Assembly (NCBI GenBank): GCA_002327315.1
Contig: DCVI01000161.1
Span: 1 to 16,059 of the forward strand
DNA length: 16,059 nt
Direction of reading: 5' to 3'
Source: Syntrophaceae bacterium UBA2192
GTDB lineage: Bacteria > Desulfobacterota > Syntrophia > Syntrophales > UBA2192
This document shows, piece by piece, positions 1 through 6,318 of the stretch (the stretch's first letter is position 1; each line of letters begins with the position of its first letter). The position numbers and the translations under genes were made by a program. The notes below the pieces were generated by a model, which searched no databases, was not told the DNA's origin, and worked only from the letters and a program-made list of their open reading frames with translations.

Positions 1-25
1 CGACACAGTCTCTGAGGGGAGAGGG
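1..25. repeat. Terminal repeat, inverted copy at the right end
   Basis: The first 25 bases begin CGACACAGTCTCT and end GGGAGAGGG. The reverse complement of about 16031-16056 has the same layout and differs at about two positions. The inner part, GGGAGAGGG, is the same motif that flanks the DUF559 gene near the right end. The element is probably a dispersed intergenic repeat that happens to mark both ends of the window. It may be where an assembly broke. Confidence 0.6.
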
Positions 26-93
26 AAATTTCTGTAAAGGTCGTCATGGGGAAAGTATGGAGGATTTTATCAGATTATTCATTTCATCTGCAA

Positions 94-111
94 CCCCGGG
101 CAAAGCCGGGG
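94..111. other. GC-rich hairpin downstream of the livF remnant
   Basis: CCCCGG (94-99) pairs with CCGGGG (106-111) around GCAAAG. It lies just past the stop codon of the minus-strand livF remnant. No T-run follows on either strand, so it is not a classical intrinsic terminator. It resembles the hairpins at 3490-3510 and 11542-11558. Confidence 0.35.
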
Positions 112-135
112 TGAGACGCCCGAAGAAAGAAAGGG

Positions 136-420
136 TTACAAGCCGATAAAGGCCAGCCTCACGAGATCGCTCCCCGGGAGATCCTGGCCCTTGCCTTCCA
201 TCACGATACGTCCCGTCTGGAGGAAATAGGCCCGGTGGGAGATTTCGAGCGCCTCGTAGACGTTCTGCTCGACGAGCAGGACCGTCACGCCCTTCTCATT
301 GATCGTCTTGACGACCTTGAAGACTTCCCCGACGAGTTTCGGGCTCAGGCCCAGGGACGGCTCATCGAACATCAGAAGCGAAGGGTTGGACATGAGGCCT
401 CGTGCGATGGCCAGTTGCTG
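136..420 (-). pseudogene. livF: livF remnant: C-terminal part of a branched-chain amino acid ABC transporter ATPase
   Basis: The reading frame gives the C-terminal ~95 residues of a LivF-type ATP-binding subunit. LivF works at the inner face of the membrane with LivG, LivH and LivM and energises uptake of leucine, isoleucine, valine or related acids. Visible are the end of the signature helix (LAIARGLMSNP), the Walker B region (LLMFDEPSLGLSP), the LLVEQN stretch in which Liv ATPases carry Gln at the usual H-loop position, and the family-type ending (AFIGL, stop at 136-138). The P-loop, the Q-loop and the LSGG core are absent, so about 60% of the ~235-residue family length is missing. Homology stops near 415-420. 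The frame stays open to 456, but those codons are not LivF-like. Directly beyond lies an unrelated fragment on the other strand, so this is a truncated, presumably non-functional gene or an assembly junction. Confidence 0.75.
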
Positions 421-448
421 CGGCACGCCCATCGCGCCGACGATCAAG

Positions 449-640
449 GCCGCCACGACGACGGCACTCTTTGAAAAGCGGATCCCCTTCGGTCACAAGT
501 TCGCCACCCGGGATATCGGGAAAGGAACCCTCGTCGTGAAATACGGGGAGCCGATGGGGGTTGCGACAAGGGACATCAAGGCAGGCAGTCATGTCCACGT
601 GCACAACGTGGAGAGCAGCCGGGGCCGCGGCGACCGGTAA
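449..640 (+). pseudogene. UxaA-type SAF-domain protein, C-terminal fragment
   Basis: The plus-strand frame ending at 638-640 (TAA) encodes IPFGHKFATRDI, then VVKYGEPMGVATRDIKAG, then HVHNVES and RGRGDR. These blocks are characteristic of the small N-terminal SAF domain of altronate/galactarate dehydratase-type (UxaA family) proteins. In many bacteria this domain is a separate ~95-residue gene next to the large catalytic subunit. Only about the last 60 residues are recognisable. The beginning is missing, no start codon with a ribosome site is visible, and the upstream codons belong to the antisense of the livF remnant. No catalytic-subunit gene follows: the IclR gene lies downstream on the opposite strand. 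The SAF identification is fairly safe. Calling it a pseudogene depends on the junction near 420-450 being real. Confidence 0.65.
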
Positions 641-687
641 GCGTCGGGTGCGGGCTGAGGGCACGATGGCGGTTCGTACCGGGCGAC

Positions 688-1491
688 TTATCTCCAGGTT
701 CGGATGTTGCCGCCGAAACCCAGGACAGAGGATATCTTCCCTGCCGTCTCCAGGAGGCGCGGCAGATGGTTCTCGAGCATGTCCATGAGACTGACCGCCT
801 GGCTGATGAAGGACATATTCAGCGAGGCTTCCACTTCACCCCGATCGTTGAATATGGGCGTGCCGATGGCCCGAAGCCCCGGGATCCATTCGTTGTCGCT
901 GGAGGCATATCCCCTGGTCCGGACCTCCTCCAATATTGAGTCGATCTTTTCGCCGCGCCTGCCGATGCTCTTCACAGCTTCCTTGTCCTTGAGGAGATCC
1001 GTGAGGAGTTGATCGTACTTGTCGCGGGACAGAAAAGCGATCAAGGCCCTCCCTACGGCCGTCTGGTAGCAGTTCAAGCGGCTTCCCACATACAGATTGG
1101 TATTGAGGATCCTCCGGACGGTGATCCGTTCGATGAAGAGCATCTCCGTGCGATCGAGAACGGCCAGGTTTACATTCTGATCCGTCTCTTTGGAGAGGGA
1201 CTCCATGTAGGGGAACGCGGTTTGACGCAGATCCATTCCCGACAGAACGGAGAAACCCAGCGCCATGACCCGCGGCGCCAGGGCATAGGCTTTCGTGTGG
1301 GGATCCAGCGTTACGTAATTCATCGTCAAGAGCGTTTTGAGAAACCGGTGCACCGTCGTCTTGGGCAAGCCGGTCCTGGCGGACAGATCCTGAAGGTTCA
1401 GATGAGGCTCACCAGGGGTAAACGATTCGAGGATCGCGAGCCCCCGGACCAGGGAGTTGACACGTTTCGGTTGGGCCATTGGCTGTTCCAT
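688..1491 (-). CDS. IclR-family transcriptional regulator
   Basis: The 267-residue product has the standard IclR architecture and length. An N-terminal winged helix-turn-helix occupies about residues 12-75 (NSLVRGLAILESF, then LSARTGLPKTTVHRFLKTL). A C-terminal effector-binding domain follows (about 90-255), with the family-typical stretch GYASSDNEWIPGLRAIGTPI. IclR proteins are usually dimeric repressors or activators of catabolic genes that sense a small organic acid or aromatic compound; the ligand here is unknown. The start at 1491 lacks a clear Shine-Dalgarno sequence, and a second in-frame ATG at 1479 is possible. A consensus -35 and a palindrome overlapping the likely -10 precede the gene, which suggests autoregulation. 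The neighbouring livF and SAF remnants are the kind of transport and sugar-acid genes an IclR regulator might have controlled, so it may now be an orphan. Confidence 0.9.
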   Translation of the reverse strand: MEQPMAQPKRVNSLVRGLAILESFTPGEPHLNLQDLSARTGLPKTTVHRFLKTLLTMNYVTLDPHTKAYALAPRVMALGFSVLSGMDLRQTAFPYMESLSKETDQNVNLAVLDRTEMLFIERITVRRILNTNLYVGSRLNCYQTAVGRALIAFLSRDKYDQLLTDLLKDKEAVKSIGRRGEKIDSILEEVRTRGYASSDNEWIPGLRAIGTPIFNDRGEVEASLNMSFISQAVSLMDMLENHLPRLLETAGKISSVLGFGGNIRTWR

Positions 1492-1506
1492 ATAGTGGGA
1501 AGAAGT

Positions 1507-1546
1507 ATTTCATAGTGAAATAGCTTTATTACCCCTTTCCTGTCAA
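1507..1546 (-). promoter_or_regulatory. Promoter of the iclR-type gene with overlapping palindromic operator
   Basis: On the minus strand a perfect -35 TTGACA (1541-1546) is followed after 18 bp by TATTTC (1517-1522) as a weak -10. The palindrome ATTTCA-CTA-TGAAAT (1507-1521) has perfect 6-bp arms and covers the -10. The arms resemble the TTTCA/TGAAA half-sites used by several IclR-family regulators. The position fits repression of the gene by its own product. Binding itself is inferred. Confidence 0.55.
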
Positions 1547-1555
1547 GCGAAGGTT

Positions 1556-1753
1556 TGCCGCTACGCGGCAGTGACCGGTGATCGGTGACCAGTGGAATAG
1601 AAAGAAGGGAGCAGACAAAAGTGCCTGAGTGGGAAGAAGTGCCTGATTGCCTGAGTGAAGAAAAAGGCTTGGGATCACGGAATCCGGACTCCGAATGCCC
1701 GATCCTGGCCACGCAGTGGTTTAGCCTTGCGGCTTGCGGCTTGCGGCTTGCGG
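1556..1753. repeat. Hairpin plus three 7-bp-period repeat tracts
   Basis: The gap between the IclR regulator and pgm holds a hairpin, TGCCGC-TAC-GCGGCA (1556-1570). It is followed at once by GTGACCG, GTGATCG and GTGACCA (1571-1591). Later comes a tract of five related heptamers (1674-1708: ATCACGG, AATCCGG, ACTCCGA, ATGCCCG, ATCCTGG). Four perfect copies of CTTGCGG (1726-1753) follow, running into a T-run. Between these, 1621-1660 contains repeated TGCCTGA words. No gene is credible here. The sequence just before pgm (TATGAT at 1797-1802) is a possible -10 with no good -35. Confidence 0.8.
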
Positions 1754-1837
1754 CTTTTTTGCCTCGGGCCTTGTCCCTGGTCCCTTTTGGGCCGGATATG
1801 ATATAAGATCAGGTATCTCGAAAGGCGGAGGTTCCCG

Positions 1838-3490
1838 ATGGCCCTTCACGAGCTGGCCGGCAAACCGGCCCCGAAGTCCCTGCTCGTCAACATCCCCCGG
1901 CTGGTTACGGCCTACTACACGAATCACCCCGACGCGAATCGCGACGCGGAAAAGGTCGCCTTCGGCACCTCGGGCCACAGGGGCTCGTCCTTCAGGAACA
2001 GCTTCAACGAGGACCACATCCTGGCCACCACCCAGGCCATCTGCGACTACCGGGCCTTGCGGGGCACCGACGGGCCGCTTTTCGTGGGGATGGACACCCA
2101 TGCCCTCTCGGAGCCCAGCTTCGCCACGGCCCTGGAAGTCCTCGCCGCAAACGGCGTTCACGCCATGGTCCAGACAGGCCGCGGATACACGCCCACACCG
2201 GTCATCTCCCACGCAATTCTGACCTGCAACCGTGGAAAGAAAACGGGCCTTGCCGACGGCATCGTCATCACCCCGTCCCACAACCCTCCCGAGGATGGCG
2301 GATTCAAGTACAACCCGCCCGAGGGCGGCCCCGCCGACGTGGAGGCAACCCGCTGGATCGAAAACCGCGCCAACGATTATCTGCGCGCAAGACTTTCCGG
2401 TGTGAAGAGAGCACTGTTCGAAAAGGCCATTCGGGCCTCCACAACGCACGAGCACGACTTCATCGGCCCCTACGTGGAAGAGCTCGCTCAGGTCCTGGAC
2501 ATGGAAGCCATAAGGGCCTCGGGCATTCGCATCGCCGTCGACCCCATGGGAGGTGCATCGCTTCCCTTCTGGGACCCCGTGTCCGCGCGATACGGCATCA
2601 ACCTCGACGTGGTCAACCGCGACGTGGACCCCGCCTTCGGGTTCATGACCGTGGACAAGGACGGGAAGATCCGGATGGACTGCTCGTCGCCTTACGCAAT
2701 GGCCCGCCTCATCGGCCTCAGGGACCGCTACGACATCGCCTTCGGTACCGACCCCGACAGCGACCGCCACGGCATCGTGACGCGAAGCGCCGGGCTCATG
2801 AACCCCAACCACTATCTGGCTGTCGCCATCTGGTATCTCTTCCAGAACCGTCCCGGCTGGCGACGTGATGCCGCCGTGGGCAAAACCCTCGTGTCGAGCA
2901 GCCTCATCGACCGCGTGGCCGCGCACCTGGGCAGGAAGCTCTCCGAGGTGCCCGTGGGGTTCAAGTGGTTCGTCGACGGGCTTCTCGACGGCTCCTGCGG
3001 CTTCGGCGGCGAGGAAAGCGCGGGGGCTTCCTTTTTGCGCATGGACGGCACCGTTTGGACAACCGACAAGGACGGCCTCATCATGGGACTGCTGGCAGCC
3101 GAGATCACGGCGAAGACGGGGCGCGACCCCGGGGAGCATTACGTCGAGATCGCGGCACGATTCGGAAGCCCCCTGTACGAGCGGACGGACGTGTCGGCCT
3201 CGGCCGAGCAGAAGAGCGTCCTCGAGAAGCTCTCGCCCGAACAGGTGGGCGCTTCGGAGCTGGCCGGGGAGGCCATCGTGGCAGCCTTCACCGAGGCGCC
3301 CGGAAACGGCATGCCCATCGGCGGGCTGAAAGTGGTCACCCGTGACGGCTGGTTCGCCGCCAGGCCCTCGGGAACGGAAAATATCTACAAGATATACACG
3401 GAAAGCTTCCGGGATCAGGCGCATCTTCGTCGAATCCAGCAGGAGGCGCGGGCCATTATCGACAGCGTCTTTAGGAAAGCAGGCGTCTAG
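1838..3490 (+). CDS. pgm: Phosphoglucomutase, alpha-D-glucose phosphate-specific
   Basis: The enzyme interconverts glucose 1-phosphate and glucose 6-phosphate in the cytoplasm, linking glycolysis to glycogen and to UDP-glucose for envelope polysaccharides. The 550-residue length and sequence match the Escherichia coli Pgm type (546 residues) throughout. Early residues read FGTSGHRGS (42-50). The active-site phosphoserine is S147 within ITPSHNPPEDGG. The metal-binding loop is D305-P-D-S-D-R-H with D305, D307 and D309. The sugar-binding loop is GEESAG (391-396), and the C-terminal phosphate-binding loop is RPSGTEN (509-515). All key residues are present. The ATG at 1838 has GGAGG at 1827-1831, 6 bp upstream. 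The gene stands alone: the convergent lipoprotein gene downstream shares its terminator. Its stop codon contributes the first G of a perfect hairpin. Confidence 0.97.
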   Translation: MALHELAGKPAPKSLLVNIPRLVTAYYTNHPDANRDAEKVAFGTSGHRGSSFRNSFNEDHILATTQAICDYRALRGTDGPLFVGMDTHALSEPSFATALEVLAANGVHAMVQTGRGYTPTPVISHAILTCNRGKKTGLADGIVITPSHNPPEDGGFKYNPPEGGPADVEATRWIENRANDYLRARLSGVKRALFEKAIRASTTHEHDFIGPYVEELAQVLDMEAIRASGIRIAVDPMGGASLPFWDPVSARYGINLDVVNRDVDPAFGFMTVDKDGKIRMDCSSPYAMARLIGLRDRYDIAFGTDPDSDRHGIVTRSAGLMNPNHYLAVAIWYLFQNRPGWRRDAAVGKTLVSSSLIDRVAAHLGRKLSEVPVGFKWFVDGLLDGSCGFGGEESAGASFLRMDGTVWTTDKDGLIMGLLAAEITAKTGRDPGEHYVEIAARFGSPLYERTDVSASAEQKSVLEKLSPEQVGASELAGEAIVAAFTEAPGNGMPIGGLKVVTRDGWFAARPSGTENIYKIYTESFRDQAHLRRIQQEARAIIDSVFRKAGV

Positions 3491-3555
3491 CAGGCGGCAA
3501 AGCCGCCTGCGGGCTTTGGGCATCCGGAGTCCGGAATCCCGAAGCCTGAAGCCTG
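3490..3555. repeat. Hairpin plus 7-bp-period repeat tract after pgm
   Basis: A perfect 9-bp stem, GCAGGCGGC-AAA-GCCGCCTGC (3490-3510), starts inside the pgm stop codon. After a 10-base gap come five heptamers in register: CATCCGG, AGTCCGG, AATCCCG, AAGCCTG and AAGCCTG (3521-3555). The arrangement matches 1556-1591 and 11542-11593. The hairpin lacks a T-run, so the real terminator is the next one downstream. Confidence 0.75.
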
Positions 3556-3558
3556 AAC

Positions 3559-3599
3559 GAAAAAGATCCCCGGTTCATAACAAACCGGGGATCTTTTTT
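3559..3599. terminator. Strong bidirectional intrinsic terminator between pgm and the OmpA-type lipoprotein
   Basis: GATCCCCGGTT (3565-3575) pairs perfectly with AACCGGGGATC (3583-3593). An A-run precedes the stem and a T-run follows it, so the structure works on both strands. It serves the convergent genes ending at 3490 (+) and 3650 (-). Confidence 0.92.
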
Positions 3600-3607
3600 G
3601 TTCGACA

Positions 3608-3642
3608 GCCTCGGCCTTCGGCTCCTCGCCTCCGGCCTCCGG
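3608..3642. repeat. 7-bp-period repeat tract (CCTCCGG type)
   Basis: Five consecutive heptamers in one register: GCCTCGG, CCTTCGG, CTCCTCG, CCTCCGG and CCTCCGG. They lie between the bidirectional terminator and the end of the lipoprotein gene. Confidence 0.65.
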
Positions 3643-3649
3643 GCTCAGT

Positions 3650-4795
3650 TTACTTCGTCACAACGAACTTGGCGTTGCGGTTCATGGACCAGCAGGCCTC
3701 GGTGGACTGAGTGCAGACCGGCTTCTCTTCGCCGTAGCTCACCGTCTTGATCCGCTTGGCGTCGATGCCCGCTGCCTTCAGCGCCTTGGCGGCCGAGTCG
3801 GCTCTTCTCTGGCCCAGGGCCATGTTGTACTCGTTGGTGCCGCGCTCGTCGCAGTTACCCTCGATCGTGACGTTAGAGCCCTTGTTCGCCTTGAGGTAGT
3901 CGGCATTTTTCTTCACTACATTTTTGTAGTCGGGCTTCACGTTGTACTTGTCATAATCGAAATAAATCGAGTCGGGGTCTGCAGCGGGTGGAACCATGGC
4001 AGCAGCGGGAGGAGCGGCAACGGCTGCGGCTGCGGGGCCCAGGAAGATCTTCTCCACGAAGCTGGCCATGCCGGCGGCGCTCTCAACATCTTTGCCCTTC
4101 ACCGCGAACCCGCACTGACCGGCCTTCACGACCTTGTCAAGCAGCGCCAGGCCTTCGCCCTTCGGGTTATCCTGCGTCATAATGTCATTGCCGATCAGGA
4201 CGGCGTAAATGCACACCTTGTCCTTCAGGGTGGCCTTCATCGCCTGGGCCGAGGCAACGGCCTTCGGCATTTCGAGACCATCGCTGAAGATGATGACGGC
4301 CGACTGGCCCGCCAGGGGCTTCAGATCCGCCGTGGCCGCATCGAGGGCCAGATCCAGCGGGCTCTCCACGCCGGCCGTATTGACCTCGAAGATGGCCTTG
4401 CCGAGATCCTCCTTCACGTAGGGGGCCATCCCGTACCAGAGCTTCGTGTCATAGGGTCTCGTGAGCCAGCGCTGCCCGGCGAAATCGCGCAGGCCCGCGG
4501 TGAGCTTCAGGTTGGGGATCGTGTCGTTGAAAAGCCGCACGAGGTGCTGTTCGTACTCAAGCTTCGAGGTCTTCATCGGGGCGGTATATGCGAAGTGATT
4601 CCACTGGTAGGGGTCTTCCATGGACGCCGAGGTGTCCATGATAACCTCGAAATTGTTTGCCTTCTGGACCAGTGCACCGGACTTCACTTTCGCGTTGAGG
4701 TCCTGTGCCGGGATGGGCTGGATAACCGTGGCGCAGCCGCCCAGCAGGGCCAGACTCAGTACGACAACGAGCAACTTGATCATATTTCTGACCAT
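3650..4795 (-). CDS. Outer-membrane lipoprotein with von Willebrand A domain and C-terminal OmpA/Pal domain
   Basis: The product has 381 residues. It starts with a lipoprotein signal peptide whose lipobox is LLGGC (acylated Cys at 21). A VWA-like domain follows (about 48-250) with a metal-site motif D54-T-S-A-S and the later stretch IIFSDGLE. Next is an Ala/Pro-rich linker (about 253-274), then an OmpA/Pal peptidoglycan-binding domain (275-381) with IYFDYDKYNV, CDERGT and the NMALGQRRA helix. The protein is probably anchored in the outer membrane and attached to peptidoglycan non-covalently. The VWA part suggests a protein-binding role; the partner is unknown. Two cysteines (361 and 368) in the OmpA domain could form a disulfide. 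The ATG at 4795 has a very good AGGAGGG 6 bp upstream. The promoter is about 215 bp upstream, giving a long leader. Closest simple relatives are Pal-like proteins, but the VWA module makes it more than Pal. Confidence 0.9.
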   Translation of the reverse strand: MVRNMIKLLVVVLSLALLGGCATVIQPIPAQDLNAKVKSGALVQKANNFEVIMDTSASMEDPYQWNHFAYTAPMKTSKLEYEQHLVRLFNDTIPNLKLTAGLRDFAGQRWLTRPYDTKLWYGMAPYVKEDLGKAIFEVNTAGVESPLDLALDAATADLKPLAGQSAVIIFSDGLEMPKAVASAQAMKATLKDKVCIYAVLIGNDIMTQDNPKGEGLALLDKVVKAGQCGFAVKGKDVESAAGMASFVEKIFLGPAAAAVAAPPAAAMVPPAADPDSIYFDYDKYNVKPDYKNVVKKNADYLKANKGSNVTIEGNCDERGTNEYNMALGQRRADSAAKALKAAGIDAKRIKTVSYGEEKPVCTQSTEACWSMNRNAKFVVTK

Positions 4796-5167
4796 ACGTA
4801 ACCCTCCTTGTGGATGAATTGCTTCCTCTTGTTTGATGTGGTTTGGACAGAGTTGTCGAGCCGGATAACGCGATGACAGCTTCGATTCACAGGATTCATG
4901 ATGAGTTGTAAAACTGCATCGGTCTATGAACTCGACCAGCGGAAATGAAGAACAGGAATTTTAAACATCCCTTGGAGAGTGTTTCCCTCGCTCTCCCCCC
5001 TTTAATTGTTCGTTTATATATAAAAAATCCACGGGAAATTCAATCATTAAAATGCCCGCGGGGCAAAAAAAGTGAGACGGGGCCGTGAATGCCTATTTTG
5101 TGGATATTCTTCGCCCTTTCTGCCAAAATAACCAATACGTTTATACACCGATTCACATGGAAGGAGG
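4796..5167. other. Divergent intergenic region with long leader
   Basis: This stretch separates the divergent lipoprotein (-) and flavoprotein (+) genes. It holds a minus-strand promoter (5015-5043), the lipoprotein gene's ~210-nt leader (4796-5008), and the AT-rich block around 5001-5030. A short stem, TGCCC-GCG-GGGCA, lies at about 5052-5064. On the plus side, TATACA near 5142 could be a -10 for the flavoprotein gene, but no matching -35 is seen. No gene is credible. Confidence 0.5.
5015..5043 (-). promoter_or_regulatory. Sigma-70-type promoter for the VWA-OmpA lipoprotein
   Basis: Minus strand: -35 TTGAAT (5038-5043), 17-bp spacer, -10 TATATA (5015-5020). It lies in an AT-rich island in an otherwise GC-rich window. 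The start of transcription would fall near 5008, leaving a leader of about 210 nt. Confidence 0.6.
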
Positions 5168-5176
5168 ATGAACGGC

Positions 5177-5752
5177 ATGAAAGTGATCGCATTCAACGGC
5201 AGCGCCCGCAAGGACGGCAACACGGCCATCCTGCTCAACACGGTCCTCGAGGAGATCAAAAAAGAAGGCATCGAGACCGAGCTCTACCAGCTTGCCGGAA
5301 AAAAGATCCAGGGCTGCATTGCCTGCTACAAGTGCATGAAAAACAAGGACAAGCGCTGCGCTGTGACGAAGGACATCGTGAACGAATGTATTGAAAAAAT
5401 GATCGAGGCCGACGGGATCCTCCTCGGCTCGCCCACCTATTTTGCAGATGTGTCGGCCGGGACAAGGGCCCTCATCGAGCGGACCGGTTATGTGGCCCGG
5501 GCCAACGACTACCTATTCAAGCGCAAGGTGGGCGCGGGCGTCATCGCCGTGCGCCGAGGCGGCGCCATCCACGCCTTCAATTCACTCAACCTCTTCTTTT
5601 TCTACCAGCAGATCATTAATCCCGGCTCCAGCTACTGGGCCTTCGCCATCGGCCGCGACCCCGGAGAAGTCCTCAACGACGCCGAGGGCATACAGACCAT
5701 GAAGACCCTGGGGGAAAACCTGGCGTGGCTGCTCAAGAAGGTCCGGCGGTAA
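5177..5752 (+). CDS. Flavodoxin-fold NAD(P)H-dependent FMN reductase with cysteine cluster (iron-sulfur flavoprotein type)
   Basis: This 191-residue cytoplasmic protein has a flavodoxin-like fold. The N-terminal FMN-phosphate loop is FNGSARKDGNT, directly after strand MKVIA, and the mid-sequence GSPTYFADVSAG is typical of NADPH-dependent FMN reductases. A CX2CX2CX7C cluster (GCIACYKCMKNKDKRC, residues ~46-61 from this start) matches the compact cysteine motif that holds a [4Fe-4S] cluster in Isf-type flavoproteins. The likely role is electron transfer between a pyridine nucleotide or ferredoxin and an unknown acceptor. AAGGAGG (5161-5167) abuts the first ATG at 5168 with no spacing, whereas the ATG at 5177 has 9 bp, so the second start is preferred. 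The gene is monocistronic or leads the lipoprotein behind it. The substrate cannot be told from sequence. Confidence 0.88.
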   Translation: MKVIAFNGSARKDGNTAILLNTVLEEIKKEGIETELYQLAGKKIQGCIACYKCMKNKDKRCAVTKDIVNECIEKMIEADGILLGSPTYFADVSAGTRALIERTGYVARANDYLFKRKVGAGVIAVRRGGAIHAFNSLNLFFFYQQIINPGSSYWAFAIGRDPGEVLNDAEGIQTMKTLGENLAWLLKKVRR

Positions 5753-5850
5753 AAGCCGCTCATCCGGGGAATGTTTCGCGTCCTGTTGAATTCGGACACA
5801 CAGGTGCCTGACCCTATATGAACATCGAAGTTCAGAAAGGAGCACAAGCC

Positions 5851-6009
5851 ATGTGGACAAAAAAGATTCTTTCACTGCTGCTCATATCCCTGACCCTGCT
5901 TACGTTGGTCACCGCCTGCGCGACGACGGGGGATAAGGACCCGCTGCGGTACGAGCCCGAGAACCTGCCGGCCAACCACAGGCCCCCGCCCACGTCGGGT
6001 GGTCCGTAG
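5851..6009 (+). CDS. Small lipoprotein (52 residues)
   Basis: The short product has a classic lipoprotein signal: WTKK, a leucine-rich hydrophobic core, then the lipobox VTAC with Cys at 23. The mature part has only 30 residues, is rich in Pro, and ends PPPTSGGP. AAAGGAG lies 10 bp before the ATG at 5851. An in-frame ATG at 5818 would disrupt the signal peptide and has no ribosome site, so it is not used. Function unknown; such mini-lipoproteins can be entericidin-like or structural. It sits about 100 bp after the flavoprotein gene on the same strand. Its transcript could end at the inverted repeat at 6237-6287. Confidence 0.7.
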   Translation: MWTKKILSLLLISLTLLTLVTACATTGDKDPLRYEPENLPANHRPPPTSGGP

Positions 6010-6049
6010 ACAGCACTGGACAGCTGCCACGCCGAGCGATTGATTCCAG

Positions 6050-6154
6050 CCCATCGAGCCCGATGGGGGTGTGTGGGTTTGCGTCCGCTGCGTCAGGCTG
6101 AGTCCTGTCCATATCACCGGGACAGGGGTTCCCGGCCACGATCAGGTGACGTGG
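6050..6154 (+). other. Hairpin-rich intergenic segment, possible structured RNA
   Basis: Three perfect stems lie in about 105 bases: CCCATCG/CGATGGG (6050-6067), CCTGTCC/GGACAGG (6104-6126) and CCACG/CGTGG (6136-6154). The second competes with CCGGGA/TCCCGG nearby. No known RNA family was recognised: it lacks SRP and 6S hallmarks. It could be a 3' UTR of the lipoprotein mRNA, a small RNA or chance. Confidence 0.25.
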
Positions 6155-6195
6155 GCGAAGGGGCAGTTCTAAAAACCGATTTATTCACATGATGT

Positions 6196-6213
6196 TGCAA
6201 CTAATTGGTTGCA
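6196..6213. promoter_or_regulatory. Palindromic candidate regulator site upstream of the PAS gene promoter
   Basis: TGCAAC-N6-GTTGCA has perfect 6-bp arms. Its centre is about 58 bp before the predicted transcription start of the PAS gene, a position typical of an activator site. The binding protein is unknown. Confidence 0.4.
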
Positions 6214-6227
6214 CAAGTGTTTCCGTG

Positions 6228-6256
6228 TTGACAACGGCGAAGGCATCTCATATAAC
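6228..6256 (+). promoter_or_regulatory. Near-consensus sigma-70 promoter of the PAS/coiled-coil gene
   Basis: -35 TTGACA (6228-6233), spacer exactly 17 bp, -10 TATAAC (6251-6256). Transcription should start near 6263, giving a ~55-nt leader. The spacer and the sequence after the start form the two arms of an inverted repeat, so promoter and hairpin overlap. Confidence 0.75.
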
Positions 6257-6287
6257 GCACGACGAGCGTGAGAGCCTTCGCTGTTTT
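6237..6287 (+). terminator. Inverted repeat with T-run enclosing the promoter -10
   Basis: GCGAAGGC (6237-6244) pairs with GCCTTCGC (6274-6281). After one bulged A, TCTCA pairs with TGAGA, and CGC with GCG further in. TGTTTTTATTT follows. Transcripts from upstream could form this stem and terminate. Transcripts from the promoter at 6228-6256 contain only the right arm and would read through. Confidence 0.55.
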
Positions 6288-6318
6288 TATTTGCAGCGAA
6301 ACCCGATGGAGGTCCGTC

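Noticed and set aside
1721..3523. 600-codon open frame on the minus strand
   Set aside because: It is antisense to pgm, whose product matches a known enzyme throughout. The antisense product has no recognisable domain and arises from GC-rich codon structure.
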